From: Lysobacter sp.
GTDB taxonomy: Bacteria > Pseudomonadota > Gammaproteobacteria > Xanthomonadales > Xanthomonadaceae
Reading direction: 5' to 3'
DNA: 64,000 nt
Assembly (NCBI GenBank): GCA_008015835.1
Contig: SSGH01000010.1
Coordinates: forward strand, 310,001 to 374,000
Shown here piece by piece: positions 56,783-64,000 of the stretch. The notes beneath the pieces are model-generated. The model was not told the origin of the DNA and made no database searches. It saw only the letters and a list, made by a program, of their open reading frames with translations. The position numbers and the translations under genes were made by a program. Within the stretch, counting starts at the first letter, position 1. Each line of letters starts with the position of its first letter.

Positions 56783-58038
56783 GGGGGAGGTTGGCGTGGA
56801 TTGAGGGCGTATTGCGCTGCGCCGCGCCCCGCGATCAAGCCGCCGGCGAAACATGCCGTCAGCAGATAGCCGCCGGTCGGGGCTTCCCAATCGAGCATTT
56901 CGCCTGCGCAGAAGACGCCGGGCATCGCGTTAGATTGCAGGCCGTCGTCCAACCCTTCCAGGCGTACGCCGCCGGCGGTGCTGATCGCCTCGGCGAGCGG
57001 TCGCGCGCGTTTCAAGCGTAACGGTAGCCGCTTGATCATCGCGGCGATGCGCGCGGCGTCTTCCATCGCTTCGCGCGGCAGTGCTTCGAAGAGCAACGCC
57101 GCTTTCGCCGCATCCAATCCGGTGCGGCGACGCAGATGTTCGCCGATGCTGCGTTTGCCGTGCGGCGTCGCGAGCTCGCCGCGCAACCGCTCTTCGGAAC
57201 GACCCGGCGCGAGATCCAGCCACAGCATCGCGTCGCCGTCGCGCGCGATGACTTCGCGCAGATCCGTCGACGCCGCGTAAATCGCGCTGCCTTCGATACC
57301 GGTTTCGGTCAGTACGCATTCGCCTTGCAGCGCGCGTTCGTTGCCGTCGAGGTCGCGCCAATACAGCACAACCGGTTTCAGCGGTGCGCCGGCCTGTTTC
57401 TGCGCCAGGTGCGCGCTCCAATCGATGTCGAAGCCGCAGTTCGACGGTTGTAGTGGCGCGAGGTCGATGCCGCGGTCGCGCAGCGTCGGCACCCAAGCGC
57501 CATCGGAACCCAGTTGCGGCCAACTGCCGCCGCCGAGCGCTAACACGGTGGCGTCGGCGCGCACCAGCGCGTCGCCTTCGGGCGTTTCGAACCGCAGTGC
57601 GCCGTCGTCGTCCCAGCCGCGCCAGCGGTGATGGACGTGAAAGCGCACGCCGCGTTCGCGCAGTCGTCGCACCCAAGCGCGCAGCAGCGGCGCGGCTTTG
57701 CGATCCATCGGAAACACGCGGCCGGAGGTGCCGACGTAGGTCTCGACGCCCAACTCGCGCGCCCACGTGCGCAGCGCATCGGCATCGAAGGCATCCAACC
57801 AGCGCGCGACCTCGGCGCTGCGTTCGCGGTAGCGCGCATCGAAGGCCGGGCGCGGTTCGCTGTGGGTCAGATTCAGGCCGCCTTTGCCGGCGATCAAAAA
57901 CTTGCGCCCCACCGAACCCTTGGCCTCGAACACCTCCACGCGCAGGCCGGCGGCGTTCGCGGTTTCGGCCGCCATCAGCCCGGCGGGGCCGCCGCCGACG
58001 ATGCAGACTTGCGTGGCGTGAGCGGTGCGGTCGGGCAC
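56779..58038 (-). CDS. HI0933-type FAD-dependent oxidoreductase
   Basis: A 419-residue flavoprotein from a GTG at 58038. VCIVGGGPAGLMAAETANAAG binds FAD near the N-terminus, GRKFLIAGKGGLNLTHSE is diagnostic of the HI0933/BaiN group, VLALGGGSWPQLGSDG is the second nucleotide segment and CAGEMLDWEAPTGGYLLTACFAGG ends the FAD site. Function is unproven; relatives reduce flavins or steroid-like substrates. The frame opens upstream at 58305 across rlmB, without family similarity. It is divergent from rlmB, 91 bp apart. Its stop codon comes from a REP. Confidence 0.88.
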   Translation of the reverse strand: MPDRTAHATQVCIVGGGPAGLMAAETANAAGLRVEVFEAKGSVGRKFLIAGKGGLNLTHSEPRPAFDARYRERSAEVARWLDAFDADALRTWARELGVETYVGTSGRVFPMDRKAAPLLRAWVRRLRERGVRFHVHHRWRGWDDDGALRFETPEGDALVRADATVLALGGGSWPQLGSDGAWVPTLRDRGIDLAPLQPSNCGFDIDWSAHLAQKQAGAPLKPVVLYWRDLDGNERALQGECVLTETGIEGSAIYAASTDLREVIARDGDAMLWLDLAPGRSEERLRGELATPHGKRSIGEHLRRRTGLDAAKAALLFEALPREAMEDAARIAAMIKRLPLRLKRARPLAEAISTAGGVRLEGLDDGLQSNAMPGVFCAGEMLDWEAPTGGYLLTACFAGGLIAGRGAAQYALNPRQPPP

Positions 58039-58129
58039 GGGGCGTCGGTCTCGCGGCTTCGGTCTCGGTGGGGCGGCGGATGATAGCGCGGGCCGGGCAA
58101 AGCCTCGCGCTTCGCGGCACAATAGCCGG

Positions 58130-58888
58130 ATGACGAAGAATTCTCCCTGGATCGTCGGCATCAACGCCGTCGCCGCCGCGGTCGAGCACGATGCCGACCA
58201 CGTCCGCGAAGTGATGATCGAAGCCGGCGCCAAGAACCCGCGCCTGACCGAAATCGAAGAAAACGCGCGCCGCAAGGACATCGACGTGCGTCGGGTCGCG
58301 ACCAATGCGCTCGATGGCGTGGCCGGCGGCTTGCGCCATCAGGGCGTGGTCGCGCGCTACGCCGCCGCGAAGACTTACAACGAAGACGATTTGCCCGCGC
58401 TGATCGAAGCGGCCGAAGGCAAGGCGCTGCTGTTGGTGTTGGACGGCGTGCAGGACCCGCACAACCTCGGCGCGTGTTTGCGCAGCGCGGCCGCGGCCGG
58501 CGTCACTGCGGTGGTCATTCCGAAAGACAAAGCCGTGCAGGTGAACGCGACGGTGCGTAAGACTTCGGCCGGCGCCGCCGACAGTGTGCCGGTGGTGCGC
58601 GTCACCAACTTGGCCCGTGCGATGCGCGACCTGCAGCAACTCGGCGTTTGGATTTACGGCCTGGCCGGCGAAGCCGCCGCATCGCTGTATGCGCTCGATC
58701 TGCGCGGTAACGTCGCGTTGGCGCTCGGCGGCGAAGCTGACGGCCTGCGTCGCCTCACTCGCGAGCATTGCGATCAACTGGTGACGATCCCGATGCCCGG
58801 CCTCGCCAACGCGCCCGGCGTGGAAAGCCTCAACGTGTCGGTCGCGACCGGCGTGGCGTTGTTCGAAGCGGTACGGCAGCGGCAGTGA
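58130..58888 (+). CDS. rlmB: 23S rRNA (guanosine-2'-O-)-methyltransferase
   Basis: A 252-residue SPOUT-fold enzyme that methylates G2251 of 23S rRNA. N-terminal substrate-binding part WIVGINAVAAAVEHD; the knotted catalytic domain contains LDGVQDPHNLGACLRSAAAAG, VRKTSAGAADSVPVVRV and the SAM-binding ALGGEADGLRRLTREHCD...SLNVSVATG. The start at 58130 has no ribosome site; CACAAT ends 6 bp upstream. A REP pair follows its stop. Confidence 0.95.
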   Translation: MTKNSPWIVGINAVAAAVEHDADHVREVMIEAGAKNPRLTEIEENARRKDIDVRRVATNALDGVAGGLRHQGVVARYAAAKTYNEDDLPALIEAAEGKALLLVLDGVQDPHNLGACLRSAAAAGVTAVVIPKDKAVQVNATVRKTSAGAADSVPVVRVTNLARAMRDLQQLGVWIYGLAGEAAASLYALDLRGNVALALGGEADGLRRLTREHCDQLVTIPMPGLANAPGVESLNVSVATGVALFEAVRQRQ

Positions 58889-58918
58889 ACTCGCCGGACC
58901 GTCTTGCGTAGCCAGCAT

Positions 58919-59024
58919 GTGGGAGGGCCGGAAGGCCCGATTCTTGAGCTTGTGTGTCAATAAGCTGACTCAAGTCGAATCATCCAATTCGAGCGATACC
59001 GATCGGGCCTTCCGGCCCTCCCAC
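58919..59024. repeat. REP pair between rlmB and rnt
   Basis: GTGGGAGGGCC...GGCCCGAT at 58919-58941 with a perfect inverted copy at 59002-59024, 60 bp apart. Same family as the pairs at 33566 and 38391, here with a GTGG head and GGCC-GGAA-GGCC internal hairpin. It separates two convergent genes and ends 6 bp from the rnt stop. Confidence 0.86.
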
Positions 59025-59029
59025 AGCTT

Positions 59030-59674
59030 TTATTCCATCCGCGGCCAACTGTTCGCGATCTTGCAGAACAATTCCGCGGTGCGTTCGGTGTCGTACACGG
59101 CCGAGTGCGCTTCTTCGCCGTTCCAGGCAATGCCGGCGGCCATCACCGCGCGGGCCAGGACGGTTTGGCCGTAGGCCACACCGGCGAGCGTGACCGTATC
59201 GAAGACGCTGAAGGGGTGGAACGGGTTGCGCTTGTGCTGCGTGCGCGCGACGGCCGCGTTGAGAAAATTCAGATCGAAATGCGCGTTGTGGCCGACCAGA
59301 ATCGCGCGTTGGCAATTGTGCTTACGCAAGGCGTTACGCACCGCGGCGAAGACGTGATCGAGCGCATCCTTTTCGGCTTTCGCCAGCCGGAACGGGTGGT
59401 CGAGTTTGATGCCGGTGACTTCCAGCGATTTCGGGTCGATCTCGGTGCCGGGCGCGGGGATCAGATGCGCGCTGGCGATTTCGCCGGGCACCAGCGCGCC
59501 CTTGTCGTCCAGATCGATCGGTTGCGCCGCGATCTCCAGCAGCGCGTGGCGGTTCCAATCGAAACCGCCGGTTTCCACATCCACCACCACGGGCAGAAAG
59601 CCGCGGAAGCGGTCGGACATTTTGCGGATCGAAGAGCTCGCCTCGGGGGAGGATGGAACGGCGGTTTCGGTCAT
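59030..59674 (-). CDS. rnt: Ribonuclease T
   Basis: A 214-residue DEDD exonuclease trimming tRNA and other stable RNA 3' ends. [20 protein letters not shown] carries the first Asp-x-Glu, [15 protein letters not shown] the second Asp with the RNase T-specific context, and [15 protein letters not shown] the final His and Asp (four residues apart, DEDDh type). ATG at 59674 is preferred; GTG at 59680 adds two residues. It lies 130 bp downstream of bufC on the same strand but is probably transcribed separately. Confidence 0.95.
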   Translation of the reverse strand: MTETAVPSSPEASSSIRKMSDRFRGFLPVVVDVETGGFDWNRHALLEIAAQPIDLDDKGALVPGEIASAHLIPAPGTEIDPKSLEVTGIKLDHPFRLAKAEKDALDHVFAAVRNALRKHNCQRAILVGHNAHFDLNFLNAAVARTQHKRNPFHPFSVFDTVTLAGVAYGQTVLARAVMAAGIAWNGEEAHSAVYDTERTAELFCKIANSWPRME

Positions 59675-59804
59675 ACGCACAGGTTATCAGACCGAAACCG
59701 GGCGCCGGCTTGCGTTCGGACAGAAGTTTGGACCTCCGTCGAACTTCGCGTTCGCAGCGACATCGCCCTCGCGAAGCGAGCGACTCGCTTCGGCCGACGC
59801 GAGC

Positions 59805-60584
59805 TTAGTCTCGGCGTGTTCCGAGAATCGTGCCGTCGCGGCGAAATGCAATCAGTTGCGATGCGCCATCGGCGACGAAACGGTCGACATCCTCCGCGCC
59901 GGCCTCCGCGGCCAGCGCGCGCAGTTGGTCGCGCCCGCTGAGGCTCGGCTCCGCGTCCAGGCGCTGCAGTAGGCGGAAGGTCAACGGGGCGAGCGCATGA
60001 AAGCTGACCTTGCCATCGGCTTCGCGCCGCAGCATCAGCAGCGTCGGCCCGTCCGGCGGGGCGTCGGGCCGGTGGTCCGGACCGATGCGATGCACCGGCC
60101 ACGCGTACGCCAGCGGCCAGACCAGCGGGGACAGCAGCGGCCGGCCCTCCAGCAGATCGCCGTCGGGGTCGTGCGCGATGTCGTCGATGCCGGCTTCGCT
60201 GATCTGCAGCGCCAGTTCCACCCACTCGTAGTGCGCCAGTTCCCGCAGCCAGGGCGGATCGCCGCGTCCCTGCGCTTCGCGCGTCTCCAGATAACGCATG
60301 AATTCGCGCGGCAATTCGGTGAACAACGGCGTCTGGCAGCCGTGCTCGCGATAGAAATCGCGAATCAATTTCTGCCATTCATCGCCATAAATCCTATGGA
60401 TCACCGGGAAATTCCCGGCCAGCAGGCTCTCGACGTTGTTGAAGAACAGTTCGCGATAGATCTTCAACCGCCGCGGCTCGATTCCGGGAGGCGGCGGTAC
60501 GCGCTCCGGGTCGCGCACGTACGCGCCCAGCGCGTTGTGCCGTTCGGCGAAGGACAGGGACTCAGGCGGCGCGTCGTGCGTCAT
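59805..60584 (-). CDS. bufC: DUF2063 protein, partner of the RiPP-modifying enzyme
   Basis: A 259-residue protein of the DUF2063 family that accompanies DUF692 (MNIO) enzymes in bufferin/Hvf clusters. [23 protein letters not shown] and [31 protein letters not shown] helices form the N-terminal half, with [19 protein letters not shown] [13 protein letters not shown] after it. In related systems it helps the oxidase recognise or process the precursor. It overlaps bufB by 23 bp, consistent with joint translation. Confidence 0.9.
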   Translation of the reverse strand: MTHDAPPESLSFAERHNALGAYVRDPERVPPPPGIEPRRLKIYRELFFNNVESLLAGNFPVIHRIYGDEWQKLIRDFYREHGCQTPLFTELPREFMRYLETREAQGRGDPPWLRELAHYEWVELALQISEAGIDDIAHDPDGDLLEGRPLLSPLVWPLAYAWPVHRIGPDHRPDAPPDGPTLLMLRREADGKVSFHALAPLTFRLLQRLDAEPSLSGRDQLRALAAEAGAEDVDRFVADGASQLIAFRRDGTILGTRRD

Positions 60585-61413
60585 GCGCGTGGGCTCCGAG
60601 GCGGCGGCGAATCTGGCCCAACTCGTCGAGCAGGTCCTCGAACGGCGGGAAGTTGAAATCGCGCTCCAGCAACGTCGGTTTCGGGCCGAACAGCCGATAC
60701 GTCGATTCCAGCAGCGACCACACCTGCGCGTTCACCGCCGCGCCGTGGGTGTCGATCTTGAGATCGTCGGCTTCGTCGTAATGACCGGCGACGTGCAAAT
60801 AGGCGATGCGTTCGCCCGGCAACGCGGCGAGAAACGCGTCCGGGTCGTAACGATGATTCGTCGCGTTGACCACGATGTTGTTCACATCGAGCAACAGCAG
60901 ACAATCGGCTTCGGCCAACACCGCGTTGACGAAGTCGATTTCCGCCATGTCCTGGAACGGCGCGGCGTAGTAAGAAATGTTTTCGATCGCGATGCGTCGG
61001 CCCAGGATGTCCTGCACGCGACGGATGCGCGCGGCGACGTGGCGCACCGCTTCTTCGCAGAAGGGCAGCGGCAGCAAGTCGTACAACTGCCCCTGCGTAT
61101 CGCCGCAGGCGCTGAGGTGTTCGCTGTAGAGCGGGCAGCGATGCGCGTCCATCAGTTTGCGGATCTTCGTCACCAGCGTTTCGTCCAGCGGCGCGGGTCC
61201 GCCGACCGAGAGCGACAGGCCGTGCAACACGATGGGATAGCGCGCGCTCAACTCGGCGAAGGCTTCGCCGAGCGCGCCGCCGACGCCGATCCAATTCTCG
61301 GGCGCGGCTTCGAGAAAATCGAAACTGCCGGGCGCGGCGTTGCGCAGTTGCGGCAACAGATTGCGCCGCAGACCGAGCCCGGCGGCATCGGGCGACAGAG
61401 GCATGACGTTCAT
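60562..61413 (-). CDS. bufB: Multinuclear non-heme iron oxidase (DUF692/MNIO)
   Basis: A 283-residue TIM-barrel enzyme. Metal ligands are visible as His64 ([11 protein letters not shown]), Glu98-His99 (YSEHLSACG), Glu144 (AIENISYY), Asp176 (LDVNNI), His207 and His211 (LHVAGHYDE), Asp221 and His223 (DTHGAAV) and Glu250 ([10 protein letters not shown]). MNIO enzymes oxidise cysteines of precursor peptides; in bufferins they form thiooxazoles that bind copper. The precursor is the gene upstream (61581-62108). Start ATG at 61413; its ribosome site is weak. Confidence 0.94.
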   Translation of the reverse strand: MNVMPLSPDAAGLGLRRNLLPQLRNAAPGSFDFLEAAPENWIGVGGALGEAFAELSARYPIVLHGLSLSVGGPAPLDETLVTKIRKLMDAHRCPLYSEHLSACGDTQGQLYDLLPLPFCEEAVRHVAARIRRVQDILGRRIAIENISYYAAPFQDMAEIDFVNAVLAEADCLLLLDVNNIVVNATNHRYDPDAFLAALPGERIAYLHVAGHYDEADDLKIDTHGAAVNAQVWSLLESTYRLFGPKPTLLERDFNFPPFEDLLDELGQIRRRLGAHAHDARRAA

Positions 61414-61466
61414 GACGTTGGCGAGGTTGGAGGACCGGGAATCGAGCGCCGAGGTCCGAAAACGGA

Positions 61467-61492
61467 CCGGGCGGTCGTCGCCGACCGCCCGG
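61467..61492 (-). terminator. Partial terminator between bufA and bufB
   Basis: An 11-bp stem (CCGGGCGGTCG with its complement) and 4-nt loop in the 167-bp gap, followed on the - strand by TCCGTTTTCGG, a short U-tract. It would let the precursor be made in excess over the modifying enzymes. Confidence 0.6.
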
Positions 61493-61580
61493 GGATGCGT
61501 TTCGATCGATGCCGACGCGGAGCGTTCGACGCGATCGAAGACGGCGCGGAGCGACTCGCCTCAGGCGAATCGCCGACGGA

Positions 61581-62108
61581 TCAGATCGAACCGCCGCACT
61601 TACCCTCGCCGCATTTGCCTTCGCCGGCTTTCTTTTCGCCGCCGCACTTGCCTTCGCCGGCCTTGGCGCCGCCGCATTTGCCTTCGCCGCACTTGCCTTC
61701 GTGCGTGGCTTTCATTTCTTCGGCGCTGATCGAGCCGTCCTTGTTGGTGTCGTGCTTGGCGAAATTGCCGCCGCCGTTCTTGTGCGCGGCGTCGTATTCG
61801 GCCTTGGAAATCTTGCCGTCCTTATTGGTGTCCATCTTGTCCATACCGCACTTGCCTTCGCCGCACTTGGCTTCCGCGGCTTTCTGGCCGCCGCACTTGC
61901 CTTCGCCGCATTTGGCTTCCGCGGCTTTCTGTTCGCCGCCGCACTTGCCTTCGCCGCACTTGGCTTCGGCCGCCTTCTCGCCGGCGGGGGCCGCGCCGAG
62001 CAGATAGCCTTGGCTCAAGGGGGTCGACGCGAACGCGGAACCGGACAGCAGCAGACCGCCGGCCAGGGCGGTGGACACTGCGATCGCGACGGGTTTCTTG
62101 CTGGACAT
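61581..62108 (-). CDS. bufA: Bufferin-like copper-binding RiPP precursor with EF-hand loops
   Basis: A 175-residue secreted precursor; ATG at 62108 with GAGGAG 9 bp upstream. Signal peptide about 1-27 (ending SGSAFA). All 11 cysteines lie in KCG: positions 51, 56, 67, 72, 82, 87, then 140, 145, 155, 166, 171. Eight motifs read EGKCG and three EAKCG. Between the two blocks, residues 93-104 and 120-131 (DTNKDGKISKAE, DTNKDGSISAEE) are two textbook EF-hand calcium loops. EGKCG cysteines are the residues MNIO enzymes oxidise in bufferins/HvfA. Downstream are bufB and bufC; the sigma-factor gene precedes it. Confidence 0.9.
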   Translation of the reverse strand: MSSKKPVAIAVSTALAGGLLLSGSAFASTPLSQGYLLGAAPAGEKAAEAKCGEGKCGGEQKAAEAKCGEGKCGGQKAAEAKCGEGKCGMDKMDTNKDGKISKAEYDAAHKNGGGNFAKHDTNKDGSISAEEMKATHEGKCGEGKCGGAKAGEGKCGGEKKAGEGKCGEGKCGGSI

Positions 62109-62167
62109 GCTGATGATCTCCTCGGGGTGGTTGTCCATGTGGGTGGACGAATGCTAACGCGGGTGGC

Positions 62168-62186
62168 GACGGGATGACACCCCGTC
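62168..62186. promoter_or_regulatory. Short inverted repeat between sigma factor and bufA genes
   Basis: GACGGG-ATGACAC-CCCGTC overlaps the sigma-gene stop and lies 60 bp upstream of bufA. It may be an operator, part of a bufA promoter or a weak hairpin; no motif match can be claimed. Confidence 0.3.
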
Positions 62187-62736
62187 AGACGGTATAGGGC
62201 AGCGCATCGAGCGGGACTTCGGGCGACAGATATTGTCGAGCCAAACTTCTCGCCCGATGAAGACGGGCTTTGGCGGCTTCCGGATGCAGCGCGAGCGTTT
62301 CGGCGATTTCGGCGGTGGTCAGACCTTCCAAATCGCGCATCAGGATGATTTCGCGGTAGTGCTGCGGCAGCGCGGCCAGGGCCGCGGCCACGTCGTGGAT
62401 CAAACCGCTCGGCGCCGGCGCGTGCGGGCCGTCGATTTCCTCCAAATCGCAGGGCTCCATCAGCACGTAGCGCGTCGCGCGCTTCAAGCGATTGCATTCG
62501 CGCTTGACGATTCGGAACAGCCAGGAGGCGTAGGCTTCGAGCGCGCGGAGGCCGCCGATCTTGCGCGACACCAGCAGCATGCTTTCCTGCACGGCGTCTT
62601 CCACGTCGTTCACCGCGCAGTGGTACTCGGCGTAGCGGCGAAGATCCTGCCGCGAGCGGACCAGCACGCGCTCCAACGCGCGGCGATCGCCCGAGCGCGC
62701 GGCGAGTAGGCAAGTTTGGAAGTCGGGGTCGCGCAT
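62185..62736 (-). CDS. ECF-type RNA polymerase sigma factor
   Basis: A 183-residue sigma factor. Region 2 (RRYAEYHCAVNDVEDAVQES, SWLFRIVKRECNRLKR) and region 4 (ALPQHYREIILMRDLEGLTT, AEIAETLALHPEAAKARLHRA) are both present. Its gene is 76 bp upstream of bufA on the same strand, matching bufferin clusters in which an ECF factor controls the operon in response to copper or oxidants. No anti-sigma gene is seen beside it. Proposed target is the cluster itself; inference from position. Confidence 0.9.
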   Translation of the reverse strand: MRDPDFQTCLLAARSGDRRALERVLVRSRQDLRRYAEYHCAVNDVEDAVQESMLLVSRKIGGLRALEAYASWLFRIVKRECNRLKRATRYVLMEPCDLEEIDGPHAPAPSGLIHDVAAALAALPQHYREIILMRDLEGLTTAEIAETLALHPEAAKARLHRARSLARQYLSPEVPLDALPYTV

Positions 62737-62913
62737 CGCATCGTTCCTGAAGGGGGCGCACGCCGAAGCGGGGTGCGTTGACGTTCCAAAGAGTTAGTCG
62801 CGGCTTCGCAGGTTGCTCGGGGAGCGATCGATTACCGAAATTTTAACGGTTTTGTTTATTTTCGATTCAGTCTGGGGCGCTCTGGATCGAAATCCGAGCG
62901 CGGTCTCAAAAGC
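62737..62913. other. Gene-free region upstream of the ECF sigma gene
   Basis: About 177 bp holding the sigma-gene promoter on the - strand, where GGAAC (62787-62783) could be an ECF -35 element, and an AT-rich patch at 62830-62875. No gene is supported here. Confidence 0.4.
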
Positions 62914-62943
62914 GCGGGGCGAGCCTCGAAGGACTCGCCCCGC
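62914..62943 (-). terminator. Terminator of the pst-phoU operon
   Basis: GCGGGGCGAG and CTCGCCCCGC form a 10-bp stem, extended by an inner CCT/AGG pairing; on the - strand TTTT follows. It lies 72 bp after the phoU stop. Confidence 0.8.
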
Positions 62944-63015
62944 TTCATCGCGCCTGCTGCGCCGTTCGCCGCATGCGTTGCGCCGCCGCCGCCGCCGGCG
63001 TCCAGCGTGTTGGGC

Positions 63016-63717
63016 TCAGCCGACCGTGCCGGTCTCGTCGTGTTTGGTCCGCGGCGGCAGCGGCAATTCGCCGTATTCCTGGAACCACACGTTCTCGGCG
63101 ATGTTGGTGGCGTGATCGCCCACGCGCTCCAGGTTCTTGGCCATGAACAGCAGATGCGTGCAGGGCGTGATCGCGCGCGCGTCTTCCATCATGTACGTGA
63201 GCAATTCGCGGAACAGCCCGGTGTACTGCGTATCGACCTCGGCGTCGCGGGCGCGCACCCGCTGCGCGGCCTCGGCGTCGCCTTCGCTGTAGGCGTGCAG
63301 CACTTCGCGCACCTGGGTCACGACCAACTCGCCCAGCGCGCTCAAGCCGCGGGTATGCGGCAGCGGCGGGGCGAGGTTCAACGCGATCGAACGCTTGGCC
63401 ATGTTCGAGGCGTAATCGCCGATGCGCTCGATATCCGAGGCGATCCGCAGCGCGGCCAGGATTTCGCGCAGGTCGCGCGCGAGCGGGCCGCGCAGCGCCA
63501 GCTTCATCGCATCGTGACCGACGCGCAGTTCGAGCGCGTCGATCGCTTCGTCGTTAGCGATGATGCGCTCGGCGGCGCGATCGTCGCGGCGTTCGATCAC
63601 GTCCAACGCCGCTTCCAGTTGCGACGCCGCCATTTCGCCCATGCGCAGGATTTCGTCGTGCAGTTGCCGGCGTTCGTCGTCGTGGCTTTTGACGATATGT
63701 TGGTGTTGGTTGTTCAT
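63016..63717 (-). CDS. phoU: Phosphate signalling protein PhoU
   Basis: A 233-residue PhoU with two three-helix repeats. The metal-binding motifs are ASDIERIGDYASNMAKR near residue 90 and AKNLERVGDHATNIAEN near 194. It links the Pst transporter to the PhoR-PhoB two-component system, keeping the Pho regulon off when phosphate is plentiful. It follows pstB after 52 bp on the same strand, the usual end of the pst operon. Confidence 0.96.
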   Translation of the reverse strand: MNNQHQHIVKSHDDERRQLHDEILRMGEMAASQLEAALDVIERRDDRAAERIIANDEAIDALELRVGHDAMKLALRGPLARDLREILAALRIASDIERIGDYASNMAKRSIALNLAPPLPHTRGLSALGELVVTQVREVLHAYSEGDAEAAQRVRARDAEVDTQYTGLFRELLTYMMEDARAITPCTHLLFMAKNLERVGDHATNIAENVWFQEYGELPLPPRTKHDETGTVG

Positions 63718-63769
63718 CGTGCGGAGGCTCGGTCTTGGGAGTCGACGGATCGAGAGGGCGATCGGCGCC

Positions 63770-64000
63770 TTACCCGAATCGGCCGGTGATGTAGTCTTCG
63801 GTCTGCTGTTTCGACGGCGACGAGAAAATCTTTTCGGTCGAATCGTGTTCGATCAGATCGCCCAGGTACATGAAGGCGGTGAAATCCGAGACGCGCGCCG
63901 CCTGCTGCATGTTGTGGGTGACGATGGCGATGGTGTAGTCGCGCTTGAGTTCTTCGATCAACTGCTCGATGCGGCTGGTCGAAATCGGGTCGAGCGCCGA
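63770..64000 (-). CDS. pstB: Phosphate ABC transporter ATP-binding protein, 5' part cut by window edge
   Basis: 77 C-terminal codons are visible. The partial Walker B/D-loop [19 protein letters not shown], the switch [18 protein letters not shown], and the PstB-specific [18 protein letters not shown] and [10 protein letters not shown] ending identify it. It energises phosphate import with PstSCA. The gene begins beyond base 64000. Confidence 0.95.
   Translation of the reverse strand, partial: SALDPISTSRIEQLIEELKRDYTIAIVTHNMQQAARVSDFTAFMYLGDLIEHDSTEKIFSSPSKQQTEDYITGRFG

Overview
The window is GC-rich gammaproteobacterial chromosome, most like Xanthomonadaceae (Lysobacter/Luteimonas/Xanthomonas relatives). 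The grounds are a fused aspartate kinase-diaminopimelate decarboxylase, the MurD2/MurL route to D-glutamate in peptidoglycan, the map-glnD-dapD-arsC-dapE-asnB block, REP repeats with a RAYT transposase, and many secreted S9 peptidases. No phage or complete insertion sequence was seen, and the only RNA gene found is one tRNA-Leu.

Layout. 1-1.9 kb: two PhzF-like genes around a small unknown gene. 2.0-8.4 kb: a tightly coupled + strand operon (lysC/lysA fusion, two paralogous four-helix membrane proteins, murL, murD2). 8.5-10.7 kb: a secreted dienelactone hydrolase, a Cdd1-type HhH protein and a polyprenyl diphosphate synthase. 10.9-15.1 kb: ssb, then rmlBACD for dTDP-L-rhamnose. 15.1-21.2 kb: three tandem secreted S9 peptidases. 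21.4-23.5 kb: pyrH, a cupin and an AIM24-like protein. 23.6-32.3 kb: an accessory-looking block on the - strand (TonB-dependent receptor, ThiF/E1-like enzyme, acyl-CoA ligase-like enzyme, GPH-type transporter, LuxR solo, plus an upstream lipoprotein). This block lies between tsf and pyrH, which are usually neighbours. 32.7-44.6 kb: rpsB-tsf, map, glnD, dapD, an ArsC-like gene, dapE, two less familiar genes and asnB. 44.8-51.1 kb: GFA-like protein, and a parC-tpm-unknown-penicillin acylase operon. 51.4-59.7 kb: vanadium haloperoxidase-like protein, tRNA-Leu, rnr, a RAYT with REPs, an HI0933-type flavoprotein, rlmB and rnt. 59.8-62.7 kb: a copper-binding RiPP (bufferin/Hvf-type) cluster with its sigma factor. 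63.0-64 kb: phoU and the end of pstB.

The two strongest points for follow-up are these. (1) An Asn-rich leader peptide (8 Asn in 32 codons) followed by mutually exclusive hairpins lies directly before asnB, which looks like classical transcription attenuation sensing Asn-tRNA. (2) A bufferin-like cluster has a precursor carrying 11 cysteines, all in KCG motifs, split in two blocks by a pair of EF-hand calcium loops. Other points are the LuxR-solo/ThiF/ligase/TonB block, two families of REP elements with a resident RAYT (one REP supplies a gene's stop codon), a 14-bp tandem repeat at the 3' end of luxR, and three genes whose -10 box abuts the start codon (likely leaderless mRNAs).

All calls come from reading the sequence and its translations by eye. 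No database search, structure prediction or folding calculation was run.
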